Source: Glandiceps talaboti (lineage: Eukaryota; Hemichordata; Enteropneusta; Spengelidae). Taken from it: 47,500 bases of DNA. This document shows positions 26,101 to 33,040 of this stretch, in pieces (within the stretch, counting starts at the first letter, position 1; every line of letters starts with the position of its first letter). The notes under the pieces are model-generated. The model was not told the DNA's origin and made no database searches. It saw only the letters and a program-made list of their open reading frames with translations. Position numbers and translations under genes: made by a program. The stretch lies in assembly GCF_964340395.1 (NCBI RefSeq), contig NC_135555.1, forward strand, positions 24,390,225-24,437,724, in the 5' to 3' direction.

Positions 26101-29100
26101 CTTCAAAGACCTACTGTGATGTACACTAAACTGTTCATTTCAAAGACCTACTGTAATGTACACTAAACTGTTCACTTCAAAGACCTACTGTAATGTGCAC
26201 TAAACTGTTCATTTCAAAGACCTACTGTAATGTACACTAAACTGTTCACTTCAAAGACCTACTGTGATGTACACTAAACTGTTCATTTCAAAGACCTACT
26301 GTAATGTACACTAAACTGTTCACTTCAAAGACCTACTGTAATGTGCACTAGACTGTTCATTTCAAAGACCTACTGTAATGTACACTAAACTGTTCATTTC
26401 AAAGACCTACTGTAATGTACACTAAACTGTTCATTTCAAAGACCTACTGTAATGTACACTAAACTGTTCATTTCAAAGACCTACTGTAATGTACACTAAA
26501 CTGTTCATTTCAAAGACCTACTGTAATGTACACTAAACTGTTCATTTCAAAGACCTACTGTAATGTACACTAACCTCATTTCAAAGACCTACTGTAATGT
26601 ACACTAAACTGTTCATTTCAAAGACCTACTGTAATGTACACTAAACTGTTCATTTCAAAGACCTACTGCAATGTACACTAAACTGTTCATTTCAAAGACC
26701 TACTGTAATGTACACTAAACTGTTCATTTCAAAGACCTACTGTAATGTACACTAAACTGTTCATTTCAAAGACCTACTGTAATGTACACTAAACTGTTCA
26801 TTTCAAAGACCTACTGTAATGTACACTAAACTGTTCATTTCAAAGACCTACTGTAATGTACACTAAACTGTTCATTTCAAAGACCTACTGTAATGTACAC
26901 TAAACTGTTCATTTCAAAGACCTACTGTAATGTACACTAAACTGTTCATTTCAAAGACCTACTGTAATGTACACTAAACTGTTCATTTCAAAGACCTACT
27001 GTAATGTACACTAAACTGTTCATTTCAAAGACCTACTGTAATGTACACTAAACTGTTCAATTCAAAGACCTACTGTAATGTACACTAAACTGTTCATTTC
27101 AAAGACCTACTGTAATGTACACTAAACCACAGACAAGTTCAGATTTGTAACAAACCTTCTCCCATTGTTCAATCATAGCCTCGGGTAAACATTACTCTAT
27201 TGTCATGGATATAACTTTCCAATGTGTGAATCTGCCCGAATTCAATATAGTCTCACATAAATCAACAAACCACACGATACTACACGATATTTCGATTGGA
27301 AAGTTTGCTATCCTACTGACAGAACCATCAAATCAATATTGGCACTTGAACTCTCATGCGAACTGGAAGCTGACTCAGATCAAATATCGTTGACATGTAA
27401 AGATATACCATCTTGTGTTGTCGACCGACACTATATACATAAACATATGTTTGGCATGATGCAGGTAATTTTCCAGGTCACTGTACTGTTGCAACAAAAG
27501 TTAGTGTTGCATCTTTTTATGTTGATTGCGACAGGGGTACATGCATGTTTTGAATCAAAATAAAAACAATCGACTGTCAGTACCATGCTGGAAAGCAAAA
27601 CATACGATAAGACGACACATTGTTTTCCAAGAAAAATTACAATCATACTGAAGATATTTTATGATGTGAAGCTAGCTTGCCTTCTTTATTAGTTAAAACA
27701 TCAATTTCAAAGCATTTTGTATGTTTTCCATAGTACAGTTTCACTTTGATCATGGCCACACTTGTATCGCTGTGGGGTCGGTGGACGAGGGAACTCTGCT
27801 CCGGTAAATTGATCGGGGAACCCGTTAACAGCCCGTGTGTTCATTTTGACATGGGTGATGAATGCGTAGACGATCATGTAATTCTACCTCACCATTCTGT
27901 AGGTACTACGGATCACGTGAGATAGCGTTTATGTACCCACAAGTCAATGCGTTAGTATTACCACAAGTCTAAACACTACAACTGTTTAGGCTCTGTTACA
28001 AAATCTGTAAGTTTGCGGGTTCTGCCCGACAGACACAAAACAGAACTTTACAGGGTGTGCCCACAGTACTACTGCACGCACACATTTACTTTTCTCTAAA
28101 GTTTCGTCGTGAATTATGGCACAGCTATTCGACATCAGTCACGCCATCTTGTATGATGATGGTATATGCCCAGGCCCTTCTGAGGCAGCAGGTATGAAAG
28201 ATGTTGTGGGCGATATTTTGTCCGACATGGATAAAAATGCCAGTACGAGTGACGACCGCCTCGGTGGTCACTCGAAGGGCAAAACACCTGTAAAGACAGG
28301 GAAAAAGAAATCTACAACGGTAGCTCGCAGTGAACCTAGGCCTTTGGCTGCAGTTGGCAAGATGCCAATGACTGCTGTTAGCAAGATGCCAAAGGCTGAA
28401 ATGGGCATCTCGCAGTCGTCTACAGCCACTCTGGGACCACAACATGCAGCCCCACCTGTAGACAACCCTATAGTTACACAGATGCAGCAGATGCACCTCA
28501 TGCAACAGCAAATGTTTGTCGGAAATGTTACGACTATTGAATAAAGTATGTACTTTTCTGACAAAAATCCCAGTGGGTAGGACAAAAATCCCAGAGTGTA
28601 ACTTACTATAATGCCATAGAACACTACTTGCCCTATTGTCAGAATTTGTCGTACAGTGTGTAACAAATTCCATATCTGCATTTTTAAATCAAGTATGTTC
28701 ATTATATATTCATAATTTTGACCGTCATGTACACTAAACTGTTTTTGCAGGACTTTGTAAAGCAATAGGTGTCAGTAACTTTGAAGTTGAAGATTTGGAA
28801 GAATTACGTGACAGCTGGACTGTTGCACCCCATGTCAACCAGGTATGTACATATCACACCCCTTGTCAACCAGGTGTGTACATATCACACCCCTTGTCAA
28901 CCAGGTATGTACATATCACACCCCTTGTCAACCAGGTATGTACATATCACACCCAATGTCAACCAGGTATGTAGTACATATCACACCCCATATCAGCTTG
29001 GTATGTACATATCACACCCCATGTCAACCAGGTATGTACATATCACACCCCATGTCAACCTGGTATGTACATTCTGTACATATCACACCCCTTGTCAACC

Positions 29101-29592
29101 AGTTATGTATACATCACACCCCATGTCAACCATGTGTGTACATATCACACCCATGTCAACCAAGTATGTACATATCAAACCCCTTGTCAACCAGGTATGA
29201 ATATATCACACCCCATGTCAACCAGGTATGTACAAATCACACCCCATGTCAACTATATTGGAACTAAACTGACAACATGTAATATAGAATTTCTCAACAA
29301 ATATTGAAACTAAACTAATAAAATATACCATAATATATTTTACAGATTGAACACCATATTTACTACAAACCAGATGCGTTAATCCAATATTGCCATGACA
29401 ACAATATATGTGTAGAGGTAAGTTGTGTTTGATTTGATTAAGCAATAAACCACCCCTGGGTATGGTACATGTATACCCAAGGTTTTGACCCGTGGACGAC
29501 ATATACGCATGAGTGTCAGTGGCTAGCAAATGGGTATTATTATCTGTATATGGAGTCAACTGGTCAAAACCAAGGGGTATACCCTATACATA

Positions 29593-29626
<34 letters not shown>

Positions 29627-31607
29627 ATGTATTACTATTATATTAAACCAGTATATTGAATTTTGCAACAAAACTTTTAAAAATCCATAAAACAAACTGC
29701 ACTTTTGAATAGAAATGAAGTGTAGGTATACATCAGCCCCAGAATCTACATATCTGTTGAATTTCAATTGTGATTCCATCCACTATGGGGTTAATCTTAC
29801 AGTATGAAGTCAAGGACAGCATCACTAAAGTTGTATTTAAATAATGAATAGTTTAATATTATTCAGCGTGTATATGTAGTTTTGCTTAGTTTGTTAAGTG
29901 GCAAGTTTATTTGTGAATGGTGTGAAGTTATATTCGTTTTGTGATGGATTTATGTACATGATCTGTCTTACTGTGTCTGCATTTTATGGGGCCAAGAACG
30001 ACGCTGTAGGTTTATGCTGAACAGCACTCTCCAATATTGAATGGTTTGATGTTTGTCATTGCTATGATGTTTGTCTTGTATATTTTAGGGTTACTCACCT
30101 CTGTCAAAGGGTCTGGCACTAGATGATGACATTGTGAATGGAGTGGCAAGGATGAATGGAAAGACGCCGTCTCAGGTTTTAATTCGCTGGAATATTCAGG
30201 TAGATGTCGGATAGTCACATTTCTTTACTTTTATCAAAATGATGAGAACACTAAATTAGGGTATCCCGAATTTCGTCAAAACTGAACTATTCATCAATAT
30301 TGTGTTTTACCCTCAAATCAAACAAGGACAGAAAAATAGTCCAAAGAAAGATGATTTATAGTTAAAAGTAAACAAAACAAAAATGTAGAAAAAGTTATAC
30401 CTTAGTTCAAAAACAAATAATGACATATCTCGCTTACTATGTTAAATAGCTTTGGTTATTCCTGGAGAAGATTCTATTTATTATTATTACTTCAAAAGGT
30501 TTCTCAAAAGATTTGATAATTGATGGATAGATACATGTGGCTTTAGCATTAAATGACAGTGTCGAGGTACCCTATGTAAGACCCCAAATACAGGAGAAAT
30601 GAAATCAGAACTGAGACTCTCAAAACAAAGAACATGCTATTTTAAAGTGAGACCGTGTTTGAGACTGCTTTAGAGACTTTCATATATCAAATAGTAATTG
30701 CAAGCAAACCTGAGATCGTCTTTCAGATGGGTAAATTGTAGCCTCATAGGCTAGTATTTCGGCTAGTGTAGCCCAGACAACATGTAATTCAAACCTCGAT
30801 CTGTTCAACTACACATACGTATCTTGTTTCATATTCTAAAGACATCACTGTTGAATCGTCTGATAAAGAAATGCCTCATAGTAAAATATCTCAAGTGTAA
30901 AACACAATGTCTTTGTTTATTTGTTTATTTGTTTGTTTGTTTGTTTTAGAATGGTATCGTCACAATTCCAAAGTCTACCAAGGAGAAAAGAGTTTTAGAA
31001 AACAGTCAGGTAAGATATAATGTATTGAATGAGAGAACAATAAGTTGATGAAAAAGATGAAGAATCCTGTCATTTTCAGTCTGTCAAAATGTTTTATATT
31101 TGCTATCTTGTTAAAAAATCTATTCACACATGTTGAATTATTGACATGGACATGTATGTGTTTCATTTTGTTTTATGCTGTACCTAACATACTTGGTTAT
31201 TGTCAATCATAAAGGCAAACGCAAACACCAGTGTACAGTGTAAAGGAATTAAAATGTTGAAATGTATCATTTTCCAGCCAGATATATTCAGTAATGTCAT
31301 TCTATTTTTGAATGCAATAAATAGCAATCTCTTTTAAATTAATACACACAACAAAAACATACTTGGTTGTCCAAAACAGATGCTAAAGAATTAATGAAAA
31401 TGTAGGGCTAAGTAACCATCAAAAAGTGTATTTTTATAAAACTGCACACAGATAAGAACTGAAAATTGTGACAGTACCAGTGTTTGACTTTGGCATCATC
31501 TAAATTGTTTTCAGGTGTTTGACTTTGAGTTGTCACAGGAAGATATGGAGAAACTGAATAAAATACACAAGACTAGAATCATTAAATTACTTCATATAAG
31601 AAGATAA
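405..31607 (+). CDS. Aldo-keto reductase, complete 8-exon gene (spliced CDS 849 bp)
   Basis: Coding exons are 405-474, 18167-18415, 22488-22589, 28751-28842, 29346-29417, 30089-30199, 30950-31009 and 31515-31607. All introns are GT-AG, phases agree at every junction, and the product is 282 residues, close to the usual 275-320 of AKRs. It should be a cytosolic NAD(P)H-dependent carbonyl reductase with a TIM-barrel fold. All three family signatures are present: GYRHIDTASHYRCEKALG (about 44-61), KAIGVSNF (about 144-151) and IPKS near 240. The catalytic tetrad is D49, Y54, K79 and H112. No signal peptide or membrane segment is apparent. The short C-terminus lacks the long loop C of many mammalian AKR1 enzymes and resembles the bacterial-type and invertebrate AKRs related to 2,5-diketogluconate or glyoxal reductases. 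The substrate is unknown. About 97% of the 31.2-kb span is intron. Confidence 0.92.
476..2451 (+). other. Intron 1, proximal part: no gene seen
   Basis: AT-rich intron sequence of about 2 kb. It holds a C-run near 1077-1090, T-rich and A-rich stretches at 1548-1612, and no coding signal or recognisable mobile element. A degenerate edge of the following minisatellite begins near 2435. Confidence 0.6.
3240..4280 (+). repeat. Array segment duplicated at +2205 bp (copy 1)
   Basis: Within the 55-bp array, this block of about 1 kb reproduces the same order of variant units as 5445-6485. For example tagaggaaaa occurs at 3306-region and 5506 positions with a constant offset of 2205 bp (about 40 units). 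Outside the block the order of variants diverges. This indicates a segmental duplication of a multi-unit block rather than single-unit drift. Confidence 0.75.
5445..6485 (+). repeat. Array segment duplicated at +2205 bp (copy 2)
   Basis: Second copy of the block at 3240-4280. The variant order matches until about 6485, where copy 1 has an extra GAAAGAGA interruption and the following units differ. Confidence 0.75.
7030..8640 (+). repeat. Array segment duplicated further along (copy 1)
   Basis: The unit order here matches 9893-11340. The offset is 2863 bp in the first part (gcctggtgtg at 7256 and 10119) and 2753 bp after about 7640 (tagaggaaaa units), because copy 2 lacks two 55-bp units. This is a clear multi-unit duplication followed by a two-unit deletion. 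Confidence 0.7.
9893..11340 (+). repeat. Array segment duplicated (copy 2, two units shorter)
   Basis: Partner of 7030-8640. The 110-bp difference in offset equals exactly two units, as expected from unequal crossing over or slippage by whole repeats. Confidence 0.7.
13780..16980 (+). repeat. Higher-order repeat of about 788 bp (about 14 units)
   Basis: The rare variant ATAGAGTATAATATACAACG recurs at 14481, 15269, 16002 and 16967, that is at spacings of 788, 733 and 965 bp. The first two copies share a rare AGCTTACC variant (13941 and 14729, 788 bp apart). The order of flanking variants is also conserved, so this part of the array is organised in blocks of about 14 units with unit gains and losses. 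Confidence 0.75.
17768..18166 (+). other. Intron 1, distal part
   Basis: Unique AT-rich sequence between the minisatellite and exon 2, with a short (GTTAAA)3 run at about 17796-17812. It ends in a T-rich stretch and the TTGTAG acceptor. No other feature is visible. Confidence 0.6.
18167..18415 (+). CDS. AKR exon 2 (catalytic Asp, Tyr, Lys)
   Basis: Acceptor TTGTAG|GG, donor CCTAG|GTAAG. Encodes the end of Gly24 to Leu106 and the first base of Asp107. It contains AKR signature 1 with D49 and Y54, and ITSKVW with K79. Joining to exon 3 restores YLDLYLIHWP, the canonical AKR strand that carries the catalytic His. Confidence 0.92.
18510..18770 (+). repeat. Dispersed repeat copy A
   Basis: A stretch with GTCTGTCCATCCATGC, ...CCAAACCTGACACAAATGTC... 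and GTGACCTTGACTTTT. It resembles segments at 22025-22260 and 31665-31760 (CTGTCCATC words, a 'TTTCA...cat/cctGgcAcA' section and TGACCTTGAC). The resemblance is a family of diverged interspersed repeats in the same orientation. The class is not recognised. Confidence 0.4.
18910..19883. mobile_element. Harbinger-like non-autonomous DNA transposon (974 bp)
   Basis: The left end begins GGCCAAAAAAAAAGGGTTTT followed by GTTTCTCGTCCT. The right end is AGGACGAGAAACAA, a long T-run and GGCC, its reverse complement. The similarity continues inward imperfectly for about 75-80 bp (CATGCG...GTCGC...CG then a T-run on the left; the reverse complement around 19805-19850 on the right). Both ends are flanked by TAA (18907-18909 and 19884-19886), a target duplication typical of PIF/Harbinger elements. 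The interior is richer in GC than the surroundings and has only short open frames (one of 97 codons at 19162-19455) with no recognised transposase, so it is non-autonomous or carries foreign sequence. Confidence 0.75.
20095..20168 (+). repeat. (TTTA)n microsatellite
   Basis: About 18 TTTA units with one TTTG interruption. On the minus strand it reads (TAAA)n directly after the possible LINE 3' end at 20169-20560, as expected for a LINE tail. Confidence 0.9.
20169..20560 (-). mobile_element. Possible antisense LINE 3' end fragment
   Basis: On the minus strand a degraded frame contains ELLCLFIGDNTKHYNESICK, followed by QIDKLVKQYLIEVIENRKDF and a stop, then A-rich sequence and a (TAAA)n tail. 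This has the look of the C-terminus and tail of a non-LTR retrotransposon, but no diagnostic motif such as a reverse-transcriptase YxDD is present and the frame is broken upstream. Tentative. Confidence 0.35.
20594..21882. mobile_element. hAT-like non-autonomous transposon (about 1.29 kb)
   Basis: The left end is CAGGGTTCGCACAGTCCTGG, the right end TGTACAAATCCTG. The terminal 13 bases are inverted with 10 matches of 13, and CAGGGTTCG is a typical hAT terminus. Both subterminal zones (20608-20700 and 21772-21850) are packed with CCTGGAAAA / CCCTGGAAA words in the same orientation. Flanks are GTATGG and GTATGT directly abutting the ends, a decayed short duplication rather than a perfect 8 bp. 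No transposase frame is visible. Confidence 0.55.
22025..22262 (+). repeat. Dispersed repeat copy B with a DR1-type motif
   Basis: Contains CAGTCTGTCCATCTGCCCGTCC, a TTTCAAACATGGCACAGAG section and TTTGACCTTTGACCTTGACC (22228-22247). The last reads AGGTCAAAGGTCA on minus, a perfect direct repeat of nuclear-receptor half sites spaced by one. It is related to copies A and C. Confidence 0.4.
22488..22589 (+). CDS. AKR exon 3 (catalytic His)
   Basis: Acceptor ATTGTAG|AT, donor GAAG|GTAAGA. Encodes the rest of Asp107 through Glu140 plus one base of Gly141 (LYLIHWPTCPPGTQNKTLLR then QETWKALEELYHE). H112 in LIHWP is the fourth member of the catalytic tetrad. Confidence 0.92.
22628..22651 (+). repeat. 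Poly-G run (24 G)
   Basis: Uninterrupted G24 lying 39 bp downstream of the exon 3 donor and directly preceding the 26-bp G-rich array. Runs this long are prone to slippage and to sequencing error, so the exact length is uncertain. Confidence 0.85.
22657..24029 (+). repeat. 26-bp G-rich minisatellite (about 53 copies)
   Basis: The unit is approximately TATCACTGGGAGGAGGGTAA followed by AGAGAC, with variants GGGAGG/GGGGGG, GGGTAA/GGATAA and TATC/TGTC. A few units differ by a base or two. The array starts just after the G24 run near exon 3 and ends at about 24029 with GGAGGAGGGCTGAC. GGG triplets recur every 26 bp on the sense strand. Confidence 0.95.
24050..27127 (+). repeat. 37-bp minisatellite with branch-point-like core (about 84 copies)
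   Basis: The long unit is AAACTGTTCATTTCAAAGAC plus CTACTGTAATGTACACT (37 bp). A short variant replaces AAACTGTTCA by AACCTCA (34 bp) and occurs about a dozen times. The core ACACTAAACTGTTCATTTC, or ACACTAACCTC in the short form, resembles an animal branch point followed by a pyrimidine-rich stretch, ending in AAAG. It begins only about 20 bp after the unrelated 26-bp array. A 17-nt word of the unit, ATGTACACTAAACTGTT, recurs exactly at 28727-28743 in the real acceptor of exon 4. Confidence 0.95.
27128..27751 (+). other. Intron 3 between array and nested ORFs
   Basis: Unique sequence of about 620 bp after the 37-bp array. It has short open frames (62 codons at 27205-27393, 74 codons at 27339-27563) without recognisable domains. 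Nothing else could be assigned. Confidence 0.5.
27752..27925 (+). CDS. Small unrecognised ORF (57 aa) in AKR intron 3
   Basis: Begins MATLVSLWGRWTRELCSGKL and ends GTTDHVR before TAG. The composition is protein-like and the local sequence is richer in CpG than the rest of the intron. It lies 190 bp upstream of the 142-codon ORF at 28116. The two may be pieces of one mobile element or retrocopy. No family was recognised. Confidence 0.2.
   Translation: MATLVSLWGRWTRELCSGKLIGEPVNSPCVHFDMGDECVDDHVILPHHSVGTTDHVR
28116..28544 (+). CDS. Nested 142-aa ORF in AKR intron 3, unrecognised
   Basis: Single open frame starting MAQLFDISHAILYDDGICPG. It continues with an acidic segment, a basic KGKTPVKTGKKKS segment (about residues 50-65), a duplicated MPMTAVSKMPK-type stretch near 85-95 and a Gln/Met-rich tail (QMQQMHLMQQQM). 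It ends at TAA within GAATAAAG, so an AATAAA polyadenylation signal (28540-28545) overlaps the stop. A low-complexity acidic/basic/Gln-rich design with no introns fits a truncated mobile-element protein (gag-like) or a retrocopy more than an AKR exon. The AKR exon structure is complete without it. Function unknown. Confidence 0.35.
   Translation: MAQLFDISHAILYDDGICPGPSEAAGMKDVVGDILSDMDKNASTSDDRLGGHSKGKTPVKTGKKKSTTVARSEPRPLAAVGKMPMTAVSKMPKAEMGISQSSTATLGPQHAAPPVDNPIVTQMQQMHLMQQQMFVGNVTTIE
28727..28750 (+). promoter_or_regulatory. Exon 4 branch point and 3' splice site sharing a word with the 37-bp array
   Basis: The sequence ATGTACACTAAACTGTTTTT then GCAG provides a CACTAAAC branch-point-like element about 15 nt before the AG, which fits a close branch point. 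The first 17 nt are identical to the 37-bp repeat unit whose array ends 1.6 kb upstream. Confidence 0.5.
28751..28842 (+). CDS. AKR exon 4
   Basis: Acceptor TTTTTGCAG|GA. Encodes the end of Gly141 and residues 142-171 (LCKAIGVSNFEVEDLEELRD then SWTVAPHVNQ). KAIGVSNF is AKR signature 2 and VNQ precedes the conserved IE of the next exon. The chosen donor CAACCAG|GTATGT at 28843 is the first of a tandem series and gives the canonical VNQIE joint with exon 5. Confidence 0.9.
28829..29262 (+). repeat. 31-bp tandem array made of the exon 4 splice donor (about 13-14 copies)
   Basis: The unit is GTATGTACATATCACACCCC then TTGTCAACCAG, that is the last exon 4 codons (CATGTCAACCAG) plus the first intron bases, repeated. 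Intact CAG|GT donors occur at 28843, 28874 (GTGTGT), 28905, 28936, 28967, 29032, 29195 and 29226. Degraded ones lie at 29001, 29063, about 29101, 29132 and 29163. The final copy decays at TCAACTATATTGG. The first copy is the real exon end, so the repeat grew from, or into, a functional splice site. Confidence 0.9.
29346..29417 (+). CDS. AKR exon 5
   Basis: Acceptor TTTACAG|AT, donor GAG|GTAAGT, 24 codons in phase 0. Encodes IEHHIYYKPDALIQYCHDNN then ICVE, the AKR strand and helix leading to the YSPL motif. Confidence 0.9.
29450..29626. mobile_element. Small foldback (MITE-like) element ending in a G-run
   Basis: The left arm includes GTATACCCAAGGTTTTGACC (29471-29490); the right arm includes GGTCAAAACCAAGGGGTATAC (about 29560-29580), its near-perfect reverse complement. 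The arms continue imperfectly (CCCTGGGTATGGTAC left; CCCTATACATACGGGG right). The right end runs into G32 at 29594-29625. No target duplication could be assigned. Confidence 0.4.
29594..29625 (+). repeat. Poly-G run (32 G) in intron 5
   Basis: Uninterrupted G tract at the end of the inverted repeat described at 29450-29626. The length is likely polymorphic or imprecise. Confidence 0.85.
30089..30199 (+). CDS. AKR exon 6
   Basis: Acceptor TATTTTAG|GG, donor ATTCAG|GTAGAT, 37 codons in phase 0 (residues 196-232). GYSPLSKG is the AKR YSPL motif that lines the cofactor pocket. TPSQVLIRWNIQ is the helix preceding the IPKS strand. Confidence 0.9.
30911..30949 (+). repeat. (TTTG)n microsatellite forming the exon 7 polypyrimidine tract
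   Basis: About nine TTTG/TTTA units run straight into the TTTTAG acceptor of exon 7, so the pyrimidine tract of this 3' splice site is itself a tetranucleotide repeat. Confidence 0.7.
30950..31009 (+). CDS. AKR exon 7 (IPKS cofactor motif)
   Basis: 20 codons in phase 0: NGIVTIPKSTKEKRVLENSQ. This is AKR signature 3; the IPKS lysine and the following KRVLEN residues bind the adenosine 2'-phosphate side of NADPH in the family. Donor CAG|GTAAGA. Confidence 0.92.
31515..31607 (+). CDS. AKR exon 8 (C-terminus)
   Basis: Acceptor TTTTCAG|GT. Encodes residues 253-282 (VFDFELSQEDMEKLNKIHKT then RIIKLLHIRR) and TAA at 31605. FDFELSQEDMEKL is the standard AKR penultimate helix. The last dozen residues are basic and family-unlike, and there is no long substrate loop. 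Confidence 0.9.
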   Translation: MFDFELSQEDMEKLNKIHKTRIIKLLHIRR

Positions 31608-32347
31608 AAGGTGAAATCCTGCCAACTCTATATTCCATAAAACCTTTACTTATCAGCGCCAATGGACACAGCCAGGAGGGGACTATAGGAATGACTCATG
31701 TCCATCGGTTTGTGTGTTCATGCATCCATCTGTCCATGGTCAGCCAATAGTCAGACATTGTCATTGTACATGTTAATCAGTGATTAATATTATCCTTAAG
31801 CAGTATACAGAAACAGGTTAAAATTGTGATTGCCAATGAGGGTGCTGATTTTTCGGTGCAGCCCCCAAAACTCAATTTGGTTTGTCATGTATACAACTAC
31901 AAAAAATACATTAACCCACATGTGATGCAATATTGTTCACAATGTACGATGTAACAAGTAAGATAGTGCCCCCTTTTACTAATATTTTCTCTGTCTTTAT
32001 ATCTTTATAAATTATATGACATGATATATTTGCAAATGATTTTCTTTTTTTCTCTTTGACAAATTATACATCTAATTTTATATTTTTGAACCAAAGCAAG
32101 TACTTTATGTACACAGAAAATGTTTTCCATCATTGCATGTCATTACTTTGTTGTTTTCCATTGTTGTATGTGATTGCTGTGTTGTTTTCATTAATTATGC
32201 ACATTATTCATTAAAGGAAACTTTCCAGAATATATACACTTTCTCATGGTTAACAAATGTACCAAATTATACTGAATTTGAAGTATATGTTCCGAAGATA
32301 TAGCCTAATTACCGATACTAAAGACTATTAATTATGCAGATGACTCT
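31608..32347 (+). other. AKR 3' UTR / downstream region
   Basis: AT-rich non-coding DNA following the AKR stop. It includes a diverged dispersed-repeat copy at 31665-31760. No AATAAA close to the stop was confidently found, so the transcript end could lie further downstream, for example at the AATAAA near 33748. Confidence 0.4.
31665..31760 (+). repeat. Dispersed repeat copy C
   Basis: GGGGACTATAGGAATGACTC...GTCCATCGGTTTGTGTG...CATCCATCTGTCCATGG resembles the first part of copies A and B. Truncated. Family not recognised. Confidence 0.35.
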
Positions 32348-33040
32348 AATGTAAAACTTATCAAGTTTACTCAGACCTGTAATGTAAGACTTATCAAGTT
32401 TACTCAGACCTGTAATGTAAGACTTATCAAGTTTACTCAGACCTGTAATGTAAGACTTATCAAGTTTACTCAGACCTGTAATGTAAGACTTACCAAGTTT
32501 ACTCAGACCTGTAATGTAAGACTTACCAAGTTTACTCAGACCTGTAATGTAAGACTTACCAAGTTTACTCAGACCTGTAATGTAAGACTTACCAAGTTTA
32601 CTCAGACCTGTAATGTAAGACTTATCAAGTTTACTCAGACCTCTAATGTAAGACTTATCAAGTTTACTCAGACCTCTAATGTAAGACTTACCAAGTTTAC
32701 TCAGACCTGTAATGTAAGACTTACCAAGTTTACTCAGACCTGTAATGTAAGACTTATCAAGTTTACTCAGACCTCTAATGTAAGACTTATCAAGTTTACT
32801 CAGACCTGTAATGTAAGACTTACCAAGTTTACTCAGACCTGTAATGTAAGACTTATCAAGTTTACTCAGACCTCTAATGTAAGACTTATCAAGTTTACTC
32901 AGACCTGTAATGTAAGACTTACCAAGTTTACTCAGACCTGTAATGTAAGACTTATCAAGTTTACTCAGACCTCTAATGTAAGACTTATCAAGTTTACTCA
33001 GACCTGTAATCTAAGACTTATCAAGTTTACTCAAATCTCT
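32348..33040 (+). repeat. 33-bp tandem array (21 copies)
   Basis: The unit is AATGTAAGACTTATCAAGTT then TACTCAGACCTGT. Variants are TATCAAG/TACCAAG and CCTGTAAT/CCTCTAAT. Because 33 is a multiple of three, some frames stay open along the whole array on both strands, but none has an ATG. The array lies 740 bp past the AKR stop. Confidence 0.95.

Noticed and set aside
28125-28765. Two long minus-strand frames (182 and 165 codons) opposite the nested ORF
   Set aside because: Shadows of the plus-strand ORF at 28116-28544 and flanking intron; Cys/His/Leu-rich composition without domain features.
2452-29262. CRISPR array
   Set aside because: The repeats are contiguous and contain no unique spacers of constant length; the genome is eukaryotic.
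28769-29307. Plus-strand frames of 140 codons rich in CTYHTPCQP / YISHPLST
   Set aside because: They are translations of the 31-bp donor array in intron 4. The real exon 4 ends at 28842. Only the in-frame use of the donor at 28936 was retained as a hypothesis.
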